NCBI RefSeq assembly: GCF_024746835.1
Contig: NZ_CP080531.1
Location: forward strand, 2,108,001-2,172,000
Direction: 5' to 3'
Origin: Mesorhizobium sp. AR02
GTDB lineage: Bacteria > Pseudomonadota > Alphaproteobacteria > Rhizobiales > Rhizobiaceae
Length of the DNA: 64,000 bases
Shown here: positions 49,560-58,688 of the stretch, piece after piece
Layout of the letters: the number at the start of each line of letters is the position of its first letter
Numbering within the stretch: position 1 is the stretch's first letter
Made by a program: the position numbers and the translations under genes
Notes under the pieces: generated by a model
Databases searched by the model: none
What the model saw: the letters and a program-made list of their open reading frames with translations, nothing else
Told to the model about the DNA's origin: nothing

Positions 49560-49716
49560 TTTTGTCCCCCCACCTCAGTTCCCGCTGATATTGGCGCTGA
49601 CTTCGCCAGCACGGTCAAGCGCCGCTGCCAAAGGCTGAGCCAATGCAGGGCCGACGCGCGGCCAATTGCGGTTGCGGACATGGATTGGCTAAGAGGTACG
49701 CACGAGAGGGGTTTCC

Positions 49717-51096
49717 ATGCACAGCAGCGACAGTTCAAAGACCATCGGCGGCATCGATCATGACCGCATCGCGCAATTGCGCGAGACCGAAGGGGCGGCC
49801 TTCCGCGCAGCACGGCCTAAATCGCAAGCCAAGGTCGGCAATGGCCTGCCCGGCTTCTTCGGCGGCGTGCCGATGCACTGGATGAACGACTGGCCGACGC
49901 CGTTTCCTATCCTGGTCGACAGCGCCAGGGGCGCCACGATCACCGATATCGACGGCAACAAGCTCGACGATTTCTGCCTTGGCGACACCGGTTCGATGTT
50001 CGGCCATTCGCCGCCGCCGGTGGCGCGCGCCATCCGCCGCCAGGCCGGACGCGGCCTGACCTATATGCTGCCTTCGGAAGACGCGCTTGCCATCGGGCCG
50101 CTGCTGCAACAACGCTTCGGCCTGCCGTTCTGGCAGATCGCGACGACGGCGACCGACGCCAACCGCTTTGCGCTGCGCGTCGCCCGCGCCGTCACGGGGC
50201 GCGAAAAAATCCTCGTCTTCAACGGCTGCTATCACGGCTCGGTCGACGAGACGATGGTGCGGCTGATCGACGGCAAGCCCGTCAACCGGCCGGGACTGGC
50301 GGGCGAATTCCGCGACCTGACCCGCACGGCCAAAGTGATCGAGTTCAACGACATCCCGGCGCTCGAAGCAGCGCTCAGGGACAGGGATGTCGCCTGCGTC
50401 ATCGCGGAACCGGTGCTGACCAATTCCTGCATGGTGCTGGCCGATCCCGGCTTCCATGACGCGCTGCGCCGACTGACCCGCGAGGCCGGCACGCTGCTCC
50501 TGATCGACGAAACGCACACGATCTCGACCGGCCCCGGTGGTTACACCAGGAAATACGGGCTCGACCCGGACTTCTTCGTGCTGGGCAAGCCGATCGCCGG
50601 CGGCGTGCCGGCAAGTGTGTGGGGCATGAGCGATGAAGTCGCCTCGCGCTACGCCGACTACAACAGGACGAAGGAGCCCGGCTACTCCGGTATGGGCACG
50701 ACGTTGTCGGCCAACCCGCTGCAATTCGCCACCATGCGCGCCACGCTTGAAGAAGTGATGACGCCAGAGAATTATGACCGCATGGACCATCTGGCACGGC
50801 GTCTGGATGCCGGGCTGACCGGCGTGATCGACCGCTGCAATCTGCCCTGGCATGTCGCGCGTGTCGGCGCCCGGGTCGAGTTCATCTGCGCGCCCGGCCC
50901 GTTGCGCAATGGCGCCGAGGCCGAGACCGCGCATGCGCCGGAACTGGAAGCCGCCATCCATGTCGCGCTGGTCAATCGCGGCGTGCTGATTGCGCCCTTC
51001 CACAATATGATGCTGATCTCGCCGGCGACGTCAGGTGCCCAGGTCAACCGGCTGATCAGCGCCTTCGCCGCGGTTGCGGCAAAGCTTGCGGCATGA
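49717..51096 (+). CDS. Class III pyridoxal-phosphate aminotransferase
   Basis: A 459-residue aminotransferase of the class III / glutamate-1-semialdehyde aminomutase-like fold. It has DFCLGDTGSMFGHSPP at the N-terminus, the cofactor motif FNGCYHGSVDETM, LLLIDETHTISTGPGGYTRKYGLDPDFFVLGKPIAGG (Asp and the Lys that binds the cofactor) and GMGTTLSANPL. Its start ATG has GAGGGG upstream. It overlaps the next gene, a glutamine-synthetase-like ligase, by four bases, so the two form a dedicated pathway. The substrate is unknown; an amine or omega-amino acid is likely. Confidence 0.9.
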   Translation: MHSSDSSKTIGGIDHDRIAQLRETEGAAFRAARPKSQAKVGNGLPGFFGGVPMHWMNDWPTPFPILVDSARGATITDIDGNKLDDFCLGDTGSMFGHSPPPVARAIRRQAGRGLTYMLPSEDALAIGPLLQQRFGLPFWQIATTATDANRFALRVARAVTGREKILVFNGCYHGSVDETMVRLIDGKPVNRPGLAGEFRDLTRTAKVIEFNDIPALEAALRDRDVACVIAEPVLTNSCMVLADPGFHDALRRLTREAGTLLLIDETHTISTGPGGYTRKYGLDPDFFVLGKPIAGGVPASVWGMSDEVASRYADYNRTKEPGYSGMGTTLSANPLQFATMRATLEEVMTPENYDRMDHLARRLDAGLTGVIDRCNLPWHVARVGARVEFICAPGPLRNGAEAETAHAPELEAAIHVALVNRGVLIAPFHNMMLISPATSGAQVNRLISAFAAVAAKLAA

Positions 51097-52508
51097 GACA
51101 AGCGGCCATGGACAATGCCATCGTGACCTCACCTTCGGGGTCCTCGCCCACCGAAGCGCAAGCCTTTCTCGACGCCCATCCCGAGATCGAAGCCTTCGAT
51201 ATCGTGCTGACCGACGCCAATGGCGTCGGCCGCGGCAAGATCGTGCGCCGGCACGAGCTGAAAAGCATTTTCGAGGGTGGCCGGCATATGCCGATCTCGA
51301 TCCTCGGCCTCGACATCACCGGCGAGGACGTGCACGAGACCGGGCTGATCTGGACGACCGGCGACGGCGACCTCAGGGCATGGCCGATCCCCGGCACGCT
51401 GGTGCCGCTCTACGGCACCAACCCGCCGCGCGGCCAGGTGCTGATGGCAATGTACCATCTCGATGGCCAGCCCATGTCGTCGGATCCGCGGCTGGCACTG
51501 GCCCGGCAGGTCGATATCTTGGCGGCCAAGGGCCTGTATCCGGCCGGCGCCTTCGAACTCGAATTTTTCCTGCTGGCCAATGACCGCGATGCCGACGGCA
51601 AGGTGCAGCCGGCGCGTGCCGTGCTCGACGGCCGTGTCTCGGGCAAGACGGAGGTCTATTCCGTCGACCATCTGCATGGCATGGAGCCGCTGTTTTCGGA
51701 CATCTATGCCGCGGCCAAGGCGCAAGGCATTCCGGCCGAGACGGTGATTTCCGAATATGCGCCGGGCCAGTACGAATTGACGCTGAACTACCGCAAGGAT
51801 GTGATGCGGGCGGCCGACGACCTCGTCATGCTGAAGCGGCTGGTGCGGGCACAGGCGCGCCGCCACGGCGTGACCGCCTGCTTCATGGCCAAGCCGATCG
51901 AGAAATATGCCGGGTCGGGCATGCATTTCCACGTCTCGCTGCAAGACAAGGCCGGCCGAAACGTCTTTGCCGAAGCCGGTGGCGAGAGCTGGTCGCTACC
52001 CTTGCTGCAAGGGCTCGGCGGCTTGATCCAGACGATGGCGGAATCGATGCTGGTGTTTGCGCCGCATGCGAATTCCTGGCGACGCTTCGTCTCGCAATCC
52101 TACGCGCCGGTGGCGCCGACCTGGGGCGTCAACAACCGTTCGGTGGCGCTGCGCGTGCCGGCGGGCGACGCCAAGAACCGGCGCATCGAGCACCGGCCGT
52201 CGGGCGTCGACGCCAATCCCTATCTGATCGCCGCGACAGTGCTGGCGGGCATCATCAAAGGCCTCGACGAAGGGCTCGACCCCGGTCCTGAGACCACGGG
52301 CAATGGCTATGAGGGAGCGGTCACCCGCACAACGATGCCGGCGGATTGGCGCGCGGCAATCGAAGCGGCCAAGGCCTCCAGCTTCCTGAAAGGCGCGCTC
52401 GGCGAAGACCTGCACCGCACCTTCGTGGCGATCAAACAGTCCGAATATCTGCGCGTGGCACGCACGGTCAGCGAACTGGATTATCATCTCTACCTGCACG
52501 AGGTGTGA
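51093..52508 (+). CDS. Glutamine synthetase family ligase (gamma-glutamylpolyamine synthetase-like)
   Basis: A 471-residue ligase of the glutamine synthetase fold, closest in style to PuuA-type gamma-glutamylpolyamine synthetases rather than housekeeping GlnA. The ATP/metal region has GAFELEFFLL, EYAPGQYELTL and GSGMHFHVSLQDKAG, the glutamate-binding end RRIEHRPSGVDANPYLIAA. It would couple glutamate to an amine using ATP. Being co-translated with an aminotransferase, it resembles a gamma-glutamylation route for amine catabolism. A second ATG at 51108 is also possible. Confidence 0.9.
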   Translation: MRQAAMDNAIVTSPSGSSPTEAQAFLDAHPEIEAFDIVLTDANGVGRGKIVRRHELKSIFEGGRHMPISILGLDITGEDVHETGLIWTTGDGDLRAWPIPGTLVPLYGTNPPRGQVLMAMYHLDGQPMSSDPRLALARQVDILAAKGLYPAGAFELEFFLLANDRDADGKVQPARAVLDGRVSGKTEVYSVDHLHGMEPLFSDIYAAAKAQGIPAETVISEYAPGQYELTLNYRKDVMRAADDLVMLKRLVRAQARRHGVTACFMAKPIEKYAGSGMHFHVSLQDKAGRNVFAEAGGESWSLPLLQGLGGLIQTMAESMLVFAPHANSWRRFVSQSYAPVAPTWGVNNRSVALRVPAGDAKNRRIEHRPSGVDANPYLIAATVLAGIIKGLDEGLDPGPETTGNGYEGAVTRTTMPADWRAAIEAAKASSFLKGALGEDLHRTFVAIKQSEYLRVARTVSELDYHLYLHEV

Positions 52509-52577
52509 CGACTTGATGGTGGGCGGCGATCACTTTTTAGCCGCCTGCCTCAAATGAGGTAGCAAACTGGCGCTACA

Positions 52578-52592
52578 GAACATATCATGAAC
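52578..52592. promoter_or_regulatory. LexA (SOS) box GAAC-N7-GAAC
   Basis: GAACATATCATGAAC is an exact match to the direct-repeat LexA box of alphaproteobacteria. It ends two bases before the ATG of the radical SAM gene, inside the region where RNA polymerase must initiate, so LexA would repress the radical SAM/UdgX operon until DNA damage. Confidence 0.75.
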
Positions 52593-52594
52593 AG

Positions 52595-53830
52595 ATGAGC
52601 ATTCTTACCGTTCGTGAAAAGCTGGCAATCCTGTCCGACGCCGCCAAATATGACGCTTCCTGCGCCTCGTCAGGCTCGGCGAAGAAGGACTCGCTGATGT
52701 CAGGCGGCATCGGCTCCACCGAAGGCATGGGCATCTGTCATTCCTATGCACCGGACGGCCGCTGCATTTCGCTCCTGAAAATCCTGCTCACCAATTTCTG
52801 CATCTATGACTGCAGCTATTGCATCAACCGCTCGTCCTCGAATGTGCGCCGCGCCCGCTTCAGCATCGACGAGGTGGTGAAGCTGACCATGGATTTCTAC
52901 CGGCGCAACTACATAGAGGGCCTGTTCCTGTCCTCGGGCGTCATCCGCTCGCCCGACGAGACCATGGGCGAGATGGTCGAGGTGGCGCGACGGCTGCGGC
53001 TGGAAGAAAAATTCTCCGGCTATATCCATCTGAAAACCATCCCGGAAAGCTCGGCGGAACTGGTCGAGAAGGCCGGCCTCTATGCCGACCGGCTGTCGAT
53101 CAATGTCGAGCTGCCAACGGATGAGGGTGTGAAAAAGCTGGCGCCGGAAAAGAAGCCGGAGACCATCCGGCTTTCCATGGCCAGGCTGCGCCAGAAGATG
53201 GAGGAGAAGGCCGAGCCGACGATGAAAACAAAGAAGAGCGAACGCTTTGCCCCTGGTGGCCAGTCGACGCAGATGATCGTCGGCGCCGACAAGACATCCG
53301 ACGACGGCATCCTCCACACCAGCGCGCGGCTCTATGGCAGTTATCATCTGCGGCGCGTCTATTATTCGGCCTTCAGCCCGATCCCCGACTCGTCGTCGTC
53401 CCTGCCGCTGCGGAAGCCGCCGCTGATGCGCGAACACCGGCTTTATCAGGCCGACTGGCTGATGCGCTTCTATGGATTTTCGCAGCCGGAGATCCTGGCC
53501 GGCAGCAGCGATGGCATGCTCGACCTCGCCATCGATCCCAAGCTCGCCTGGGCGCTGCGCAACAGGGGACAGTTTCCCGTCGACATCAACCGCGCCGACC
53601 GCGAATCCCTGCTGCGCGTGCCTGGTCTCGGCACCAAGGTGGTGGCGAAAATCCTGCAGACCCGCCACCACAGGCGGCTGCGGCTTGAAGATGTCGGGCG
53701 GATTTGCCAGTCGATCGCCAAGCTCAGGCCGTTCATCATCGCCGAGGGTTGGTCGCCGGGAGCGCTCACCGACAAGCAGGGCTTGCGCGACAAGATCGTG
53801 CGCTCCTGCGAACAGCTGTCGCTGTTTTGA
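52595..53830 (+). CDS. Putative DNA modification/repair radical SAM protein
   Basis: A 411-residue radical S-adenosylmethionine protein of a family found with a UDG-like protein. The cluster-binding CxxxCxxC is FCIYDCSYC (Cys69, 73, 76). The C-terminal part carries a helix-hairpin-helix motif, NRADRESLLRVPGLGTKVVAKILQ, which binds DNA non-specifically. It probably repairs or modifies damaged bases, though the substrate is unknown. It is followed 2 bases later by udgX and preceded by a LexA box, so the operon is a likely SOS unit. No classical ribosome site precedes the ATG, so translation may be leaderless. Confidence 0.87.
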   Translation: MSILTVREKLAILSDAAKYDASCASSGSAKKDSLMSGGIGSTEGMGICHSYAPDGRCISLLKILLTNFCIYDCSYCINRSSSNVRRARFSIDEVVKLTMDFYRRNYIEGLFLSSGVIRSPDETMGEMVEVARRLRLEEKFSGYIHLKTIPESSAELVEKAGLYADRLSINVELPTDEGVKKLAPEKKPETIRLSMARLRQKMEEKAEPTMKTKKSERFAPGGQSTQMIVGADKTSDDGILHTSARLYGSYHLRRVYYSAFSPIPDSSSSLPLRKPPLMREHRLYQADWLMRFYGFSQPEILAGSSDGMLDLAIDPKLAWALRNRGQFPVDINRADRESLLRVPGLGTKVVAKILQTRHHRRLRLEDVGRICQSIAKLRPFIIAEGWSPGALTDKQGLRDKIVRSCEQLSLF

Positions 53831-53832
53831 CC

Positions 53833-55302
53833 ATGCAACCGGCTGAGCTCGATCTTGCCCGATACAGTGTTCGGCTCGACAGCGAGACCGACTTTTCGGG
53901 CTGGCGCGACGCGGCACGGCGGCTGGCATTGAATGAGGTCAGTCCGGAGGACATCAGCTGGCATGTCGCGGCCGGCTCCGACCAACCGCCTAGCGATTTG
54001 CCAGCCGTGCCTGCGGGCGCGCAACTGGTCGTGCCGCGCGACTTCATAGGGCACGCCGAGACCGCCTTCTGCCACTCAGACCCCACCCGGTTCGCCTTTC
54101 TCTATCGATTGCTGTGGCGGCTGCGCACGGAGCCCAAGCTGCTGGCGATCGCGTCGGATCCCGACACCAGACGGCTTGAGGCCATGGAAGAAGCGGTGCG
54201 GCGCGACAGCCACAAGATGCATGCCTTCGTACGCTTCCGGAAGATCGGCGACGGCGCAGAGGAGCGCTATGTCGCCTGGTTCGAGCCCGATCATTTCATT
54301 GTCGAGCGCAACGCGGATTTCTTCGTCAGGCGCTTTACCGGTATGCGCTGGACGATCCTGACGCCTTACGCGTCGGCCGACTGGGATGGCGAAAGGCTGG
54401 CGATCGGGCCGGGCGCCGCGAAGAGTGATGCGCCTGATCAGGACGATACCGAAGCGCTGTGGCGCACCTATTTCGAGAACATCTTCAACCCGGCACGGCT
54501 GAAGGTGAAAGCCATGCAAAAGGAGATGCCGAAGAAATACTGGCGGAACCTTCCGGAGGCCTCGCTCATTCCAGAGCTGATCGCGGGAGCGGATGAGGCC
54601 GCCAGGGAGATGATTGCCAGAATGCCGACGACGCCGGCGCCGCACCACGCCAAGGTGCAGGCAAAGCATTGGCCGAAGCGTGAGCCAACCGAAGCACCGG
54701 AAGACGATGAAGCAGGCACCATTTCCGAATTGCGCGAGGCGGCGAAGGGTTGCCGCCGTTGCCAGTTGTGGCGCGATGCGACGCAGACCGTTTTCGGCGA
54801 AGGGCCTGACAATGCCAAGGTGATCTTCGTCGGCGAACAGCCGGGCGATCAGGAAGACCTCGCCGGCAAACCTTTTGTCGGCCCTGCGGGCAAGGTGTTT
54901 GACGCCATCCTCGATGACGCAGGCGTGGATCGCCAGAAGGTCTATGTGACTAACGCGGTCAAGCACTTCAAATTCGAGCCGCGCGGCAAGCGGCGCATCC
55001 ACTCCAAGCCGAATGCCGGCGAGGTTCAAGCCTGCCGCTGGTGGATCGATCGGGAGTTCGCGCTGATCAAGCCGGACCTTGCGGTGGCGCTCGGCGCCAC
55101 CGCGGCCCTGTCTCTGCTGGGCAAGGCGATCCCGGTGACGAAAATGCGCGGCCAGGTGATCGAGCGCGAGGATGGCCTGAGGGTTTTCATCACCATCCAT
55201 CCGTCCTTCATCCTGCGCATTCAGGAAACTGCGGAGAAGGACGCCGAACGCGAGCGGTTTTTGCAGGATATGAAGCAGGTAAGGCGGCTGATGGCTGCTT
55301 GA
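53833..55302 (+). CDS. udgX: DUF4130-type N-terminal domain fused to a UdgX-like uracil-DNA binding/glycosylase domain
   Basis: A 489-residue two-domain protein. Residues 1-280 match the TIGR03915-like (DUF4130) DNA-metabolism family that accompanies the radical SAM protein. Residues 295-489 are a family-4-like UDG: CRRC (307-310) binds the iron-sulfur cluster, GEQPGDQEDLAGKPFVGPAG is motif A, and HPSF (456-459) motif B. The loop KRRIHSKP with His390 is the UdgX signature; in characterised UdgX this His forms a covalent bond to DNA at uracil. The ATG at 53833 is chosen since the longer frame only overlaps the radical SAM gene. Confidence 0.88.
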   Translation: MQPAELDLARYSVRLDSETDFSGWRDAARRLALNEVSPEDISWHVAAGSDQPPSDLPAVPAGAQLVVPRDFIGHAETAFCHSDPTRFAFLYRLLWRLRTEPKLLAIASDPDTRRLEAMEEAVRRDSHKMHAFVRFRKIGDGAEERYVAWFEPDHFIVERNADFFVRRFTGMRWTILTPYASADWDGERLAIGPGAAKSDAPDQDDTEALWRTYFENIFNPARLKVKAMQKEMPKKYWRNLPEASLIPELIAGADEAAREMIARMPTTPAPHHAKVQAKHWPKREPTEAPEDDEAGTISELREAAKGCRRCQLWRDATQTVFGEGPDNAKVIFVGEQPGDQEDLAGKPFVGPAGKVFDAILDDAGVDRQKVYVTNAVKHFKFEPRGKRRIHSKPNAGEVQACRWWIDREFALIKPDLAVALGATAALSLLGKAIPVTKMRGQVIEREDGLRVFITIHPSFILRIQETAEKDAERERFLQDMKQVRRLMAA

Positions 55303-55317
55303 TCTGGCTGTCGGTCG

Positions 55318-55498
55318 GCGCCGCCCCTCATTGTCCTGCCGGACATTTCTCCCCGTATAGTGACGGGGAGAAAGACGCTGTCACCGGCGCTTTCGCAAAT
55401 CATCAGCGTGGCAAGAAGGGCGCGAAGGTGCGCCTTAGCTTCCTTCTCCCCGTCACTATACGGGGAGAGGGTGCCGGCAGGCGGATGAGGGGCAGCGC
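55318..55498. repeat. RIME-like palindromic intergenic element, copy 2
   Basis: A 181-base element with ends GCGCCGCCCCTCAT and ATGAGGGGCAGCGC and inner TTTCTCCCCGT / ACGGGGAGAAA hairpins, the same build as the element at 36293-36464. It fills the gap between the convergent udgX and glycerate kinase genes. Confidence 0.8.
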
Positions 55499-55528
55499 TA
55501 ACGCTTGTGCAGCGAAATGCGACGCGCC

Positions 55529-56794
55529 CTAACGAATGAGTATCGCCCGGAGATCGTTGACATTCGTGCCGGTCGGACCGGGCACGAAGAGATCACCCAC
55601 CGCATTGAACGCCGTCCAGGCATTGTTGCCCGCCAGCATGGCCTTGGCATCCACACCCGCCGCGCGCATGCGCGAAACCGTCGAGCCGTCGGCGAAGGCA
55701 CCGGCATTGTTTTCGGAGCCGTCGATGCCGTCGGTGTCGGCAGCCAGAGCGTGAATGCCTTGTACGCCGTTGATGCCGATGGCAAAGGCGAGCAGGAATT
55801 CGGAATTGCGGCCGCCCTTGCCTTTTGCGCGCAAGGTCACGGTTGTTTCGCCGCCAGACAGGATCAGCACCGGCTTCGAAAATGGCCGGTTGCGCGTCGC
55901 CACTTCGCGCGCGATGGCCGCGTGGACGCCGCCGACTTCGCGCGCTTCGCCTTCGATGGCATCGGAGAGGATGACGGCCTCGATGTCTTGCCGCTTCGCT
56001 TCCACCGCTGCTGCTTCCAGCGACACGCCAGCCGAGGCGATCAGGTGCACCTCATTGCGTGAAAAGCGCTGATCGTCGGGATTTGGCGCATCGGCCAACG
56101 GTGAATTGATGTGCGCCATCACCGAGGCCGGCAGATTCATGCCATAGGCCGATATCGAGGCCAGCGCGTCCTCGCGGCTGCCAATGTCGGGCACGGTCGG
56201 ACCGGAGGCGACCAGCGCCGGGTTGTCGCCGGGAATGTCGGAGACAACCAGCGACACCACCTTGGCCGGCCAGGCGGCGGCGGCCAGCCGGCCACCCTTG
56301 ATGGTGGAAAGATGCTTGCGGATGGTGTTCATGACCGCGATCGGCGCGCCGGAGGCGAGCAGCGCCTCGTTGACGGCGATCTCGTCGGCCAGCGTCAGGC
56401 TACCGGCCGGTGACGGCAGCAGCGCCGAGCCGCCACCCGAAATCAGCGCCACGACGAGATCGTCCTCGGTGAGACCCTGGACCTTGGCGAGCAGGCGGCG
56501 CGAGGCTTGAAGCCCGGCGGCGTCCGGCACCGGATGTGCCGCCTCGATGATCTCGATGCGCTCGCATTTGGCGCCATAGCCGTAGCGGGTGGCCACCAGC
56601 CCTTCGATCGGCCCATCCCAGACCTTCTCGAACGCCGCCGCCATCTGCGCCGAGCCTTTTCCGGCGCCAATGACGATGGTGCGGCCCTTGGGCTTCGCGG
56701 GGAGATGGTCCCTGATGGTCCGGTCTGGATCCGCAGCGGCGACGGCGGCGTCGAAGATCGAGGTAAGGAAGGCCCTGGGGTCGAGCACGGTCAT
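55529..56794 (-). CDS. ttuD: Glycerate 2-kinase / DUF4147 (TtuD-like)
   Basis: A 421-residue kinase of the MOFRL/DUF4147 group. It has IVIGAGKGSAQMAAAFEKVW, ALISGGGSALLPSPAG, LVVSDIPGDNPALVASGPTVPD, LSGGETTVTLRAKGKGGRNSEFLLAFA and AADTDGIDGSENNAGAF. It phosphorylates glycerate, the last step of glyoxylate assimilation. The ATG at 56794 overlaps the upstream gene stop by four bases, and AGGGAAG lies before it. It ends the purine-catabolic operon, so glyoxylate from ureidoglycolate can enter central metabolism. Confidence 0.9.
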   Translation of the reverse strand: MTVLDPRAFLTSIFDAAVAAADPDRTIRDHLPAKPKGRTIVIGAGKGSAQMAAAFEKVWDGPIEGLVATRYGYGAKCERIEIIEAAHPVPDAAGLQASRRLLAKVQGLTEDDLVVALISGGGSALLPSPAGSLTLADEIAVNEALLASGAPIAVMNTIRKHLSTIKGGRLAAAAWPAKVVSLVVSDIPGDNPALVASGPTVPDIGSREDALASISAYGMNLPASVMAHINSPLADAPNPDDQRFSRNEVHLIASAGVSLEAAAVEAKRQDIEAVILSDAIEGEAREVGGVHAAIAREVATRNRPFSKPVLILSGGETTVTLRAKGKGGRNSEFLLAFAIGINGVQGIHALAADTDGIDGSENNAGAFADGSTVSRMRAAGVDAKAMLAGNNAWTAFNAVGDLFVPGPTGTNVNDLRAILIR

Positions 56795-57294
56795 TCTGCT
56801 TCCCTGGACAATGACAGCCCGTGCTTGTCGATGCCGAGATAATCGCACAGCGCGTCGACGACGACACCGTGATCCTCGCGTTCCGGCAAGCCGGAAACCG
56901 CGATCACGCCGATAACGCCTGCACCCTTGACCGTGACCGGAAAGCCGCCGCCGGCCAGCACGTAGTCCGAGACGTCGAGGCCCTCGCCAACCTTGAAGGC
57001 GCGGTCGGGGCGCTGTTGTTCCAGCACCATGCGGTAGGTGCTTCTGAGAAACCGCCTGACCACATTGATCTTGCGCCGCGCCCAGTCGGGGTTGGAAGCG
57101 TTCGAGCCCGGCATGGCGGCGTAGAACAGCGGCCGGTCCCACAGCCTGATGTCGACGATGATGGGCAGGTTTTCGGCGATTGCGCGCTTGCGAATCGTCG
57201 AGCCGATCTTGAAGGCGACAGCCTCATCGAAGGCGGAAAAGACCAGCGTCTCTTCCTGTTTCCGAATCAGAGCGATGTCGTCCGCAGCGGCCAT
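56791..57294 (-). CDS. UPF0303 family (heme-degrading domain/GlcG-HbpS-like) protein
   Basis: A 167-residue protein of the UPF0303 family, a GlcG/HbpS-like fold. It has KIGSTIRKRAIAENLPIIVDIRLWDRPLFYAAMPGS and, near the end, LAGGGFPVTVKGAGVIGVIAVSGLPEREDHGVVVDAL. The role is not established; some relatives bind heme or cobalamin. The ATG at 57294 follows GGAG. It lies between guaD and the glycerate kinase gene, whose start it overlaps, so it probably assists this pathway. Confidence 0.85.
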   Translation of the reverse strand: MAAADDIALIRKQEETLVFSAFDEAVAFKIGSTIRKRAIAENLPIIVDIRLWDRPLFYAAMPGSNASNPDWARRKINVVRRFLRSTYRMVLEQQRPDRAFKVGEGLDVSDYVLAGGGFPVTVKGAGVIGVIAVSGLPEREDHGVVVDALCDYLGIDKHGLSLSREAE

Positions 57295-57370
57295 TTTCTT
57301 TCTCCGAAAATCGTTACTCGTCGTTTGTACGACAAGCTCCGCCGGGTCAAGCTCCGTCGCGGCGGCCGCC

Positions 57371-58687
57371 TCACCCTGCGGCCATGTCGCTCTTGGCCGC
57401 CCGGCCCGCGACATAAACCTCGCGCACGGCGCGGTCGTCACCCAGCGTCTGAAGCAGAAACAATTCCTGGGCCAGCGTCTGCGCCGTCTCCATCCTGAGC
57501 CGCATCGCCGGCGTCGCCCTGGCATCCAGCACGACGATGTCGGCGTCGGTGCCCGCTTCCAGCGTACCGACCTTGTCGGCCACCGACAGCGCCTCGGCAT
57601 TGCCGCGCGTGATCTGCCAGAAAGACTGGAACGGGTTGAGCTTCTCGCCGTTCAGCGCGATCACCTTGTAGCCTTCGTCCATGGTGCGCAGCATGGAATA
57701 ATTCGTGCCGCCGCCGACATCGGTGGCAGCGGCGATCCTGAGCGGCTTGTCCCTGCGCCGAAAGCGCTGATAGTCGAACAGGCCGGAGCCGAGGAACAGG
57801 TTCGAGGTCGGGCAGAACACCGCCACCGAGCCGCTGTCCGAAAGCGCATCCGCCTCGCGTTCCGACAGATGGATGCAGTGGCCGAACAGGCTCTTTTTGC
57901 CCAGCAGCCCGTAATGCTCGTAGACATCGGTATAGTCGCGCGACCACGGGTAAAGCTGTTGCGTGAAGGCGATCTCGGCGTGGTTTTCCGAAAGGTGCGT
58001 CTGCATATGCAGGTCGGGATGTTCGCGGCACAGCGCTCCCGCCATCTCCATCTGCTCCGGCGACGAGGTGATGGCGAAGCGCGGCGTGATGGCATAGTGC
58101 TGGCGACCCTTGCCGTGCCATTCCTTGATCAGCGCCTTGCTGTCGTCATAGCCGGATTGCGGCGTGTCGAGCACGCCGTCGGGCGCATTGCGGTCCATCA
58201 TCACCTTGCCCGCGATGTTGAGCATGTTGCGGTCATGCGACTCGGCGAAGAAGGCTTCCGCCGAGGCCTTGTGCACCGAGCAGTAGGCGGTGACCGTCGT
58301 CGTGCCGTGCCGCACCATCTCGTCGAGGAACAGCCGCGCGATGCGGCGGCCGTGCTGCGCGTTGGCGAACTTCGTCTCTTCCGGGAAGGTGTAGGTGTTC
58401 AGCCAATCGAGCAGTTCGGCGCCGTAGGAGGCGATGATCTGCATCTGCGGGAAATGCACGTGGGTATCGATGAAGCCCGGCAGCAGCAGATGCGGCCGGT
58501 GATCGATTTTTTTGGCGCCCTCACCGGCCTGTTTCTCGACATCGCGGTAGTCGCCGACAGCAACGATCTTGCCATCGCTGATCAGCAGGCCGCCGTCCTC
58601 CTCGTAGCGCCAGGCCGAATGGTCATCGGTGGTTTCAGGCCAGCGCACGAAGGACAGCGTGCGGCCGCGCAGAAGTGTCGAACTCAT
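57371..58687 (-). CDS. guaD: Guanine deaminase
   Basis: A 438-residue amidohydrolase that converts guanine to xanthine and ammonia. It has the metal-binding HVH in PGFIDTHVHFPQMQI, MQTHLSENHAEI, LFGHCIHLSERE, FCPTSNLFLGSGLFD and the final Asp in AAATDVGGGTNYSML, all typical of GuaD. The ATG at 58687 lies 1 base after the puuD stop. It starts purine-ring degradation by making xanthine, which is oxidised to urate for the membrane enzyme encoded upstream. Confidence 0.95.
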   Translation of the reverse strand: MSSTLLRGRTLSFVRWPETTDDHSAWRYEEDGGLLISDGKIVAVGDYRDVEKQAGEGAKKIDHRPHLLLPGFIDTHVHFPQMQIIASYGAELLDWLNTYTFPEETKFANAQHGRRIARLFLDEMVRHGTTTVTAYCSVHKASAEAFFAESHDRNMLNIAGKVMMDRNAPDGVLDTPQSGYDDSKALIKEWHGKGRQHYAITPRFAITSSPEQMEMAGALCREHPDLHMQTHLSENHAEIAFTQQLYPWSRDYTDVYEHYGLLGKKSLFGHCIHLSEREADALSDSGSVAVFCPTSNLFLGSGLFDYQRFRRRDKPLRIAAATDVGGGTNYSMLRTMDEGYKVIALNGEKLNPFQSFWQITRGNAEALSVADKVGTLEAGTDADIVVLDARATPAMRLRMETAQTLAQELFLLQTLGDDRAVREVYVAGRAAKSDMAAG

Positions 58688-58688
58688 G

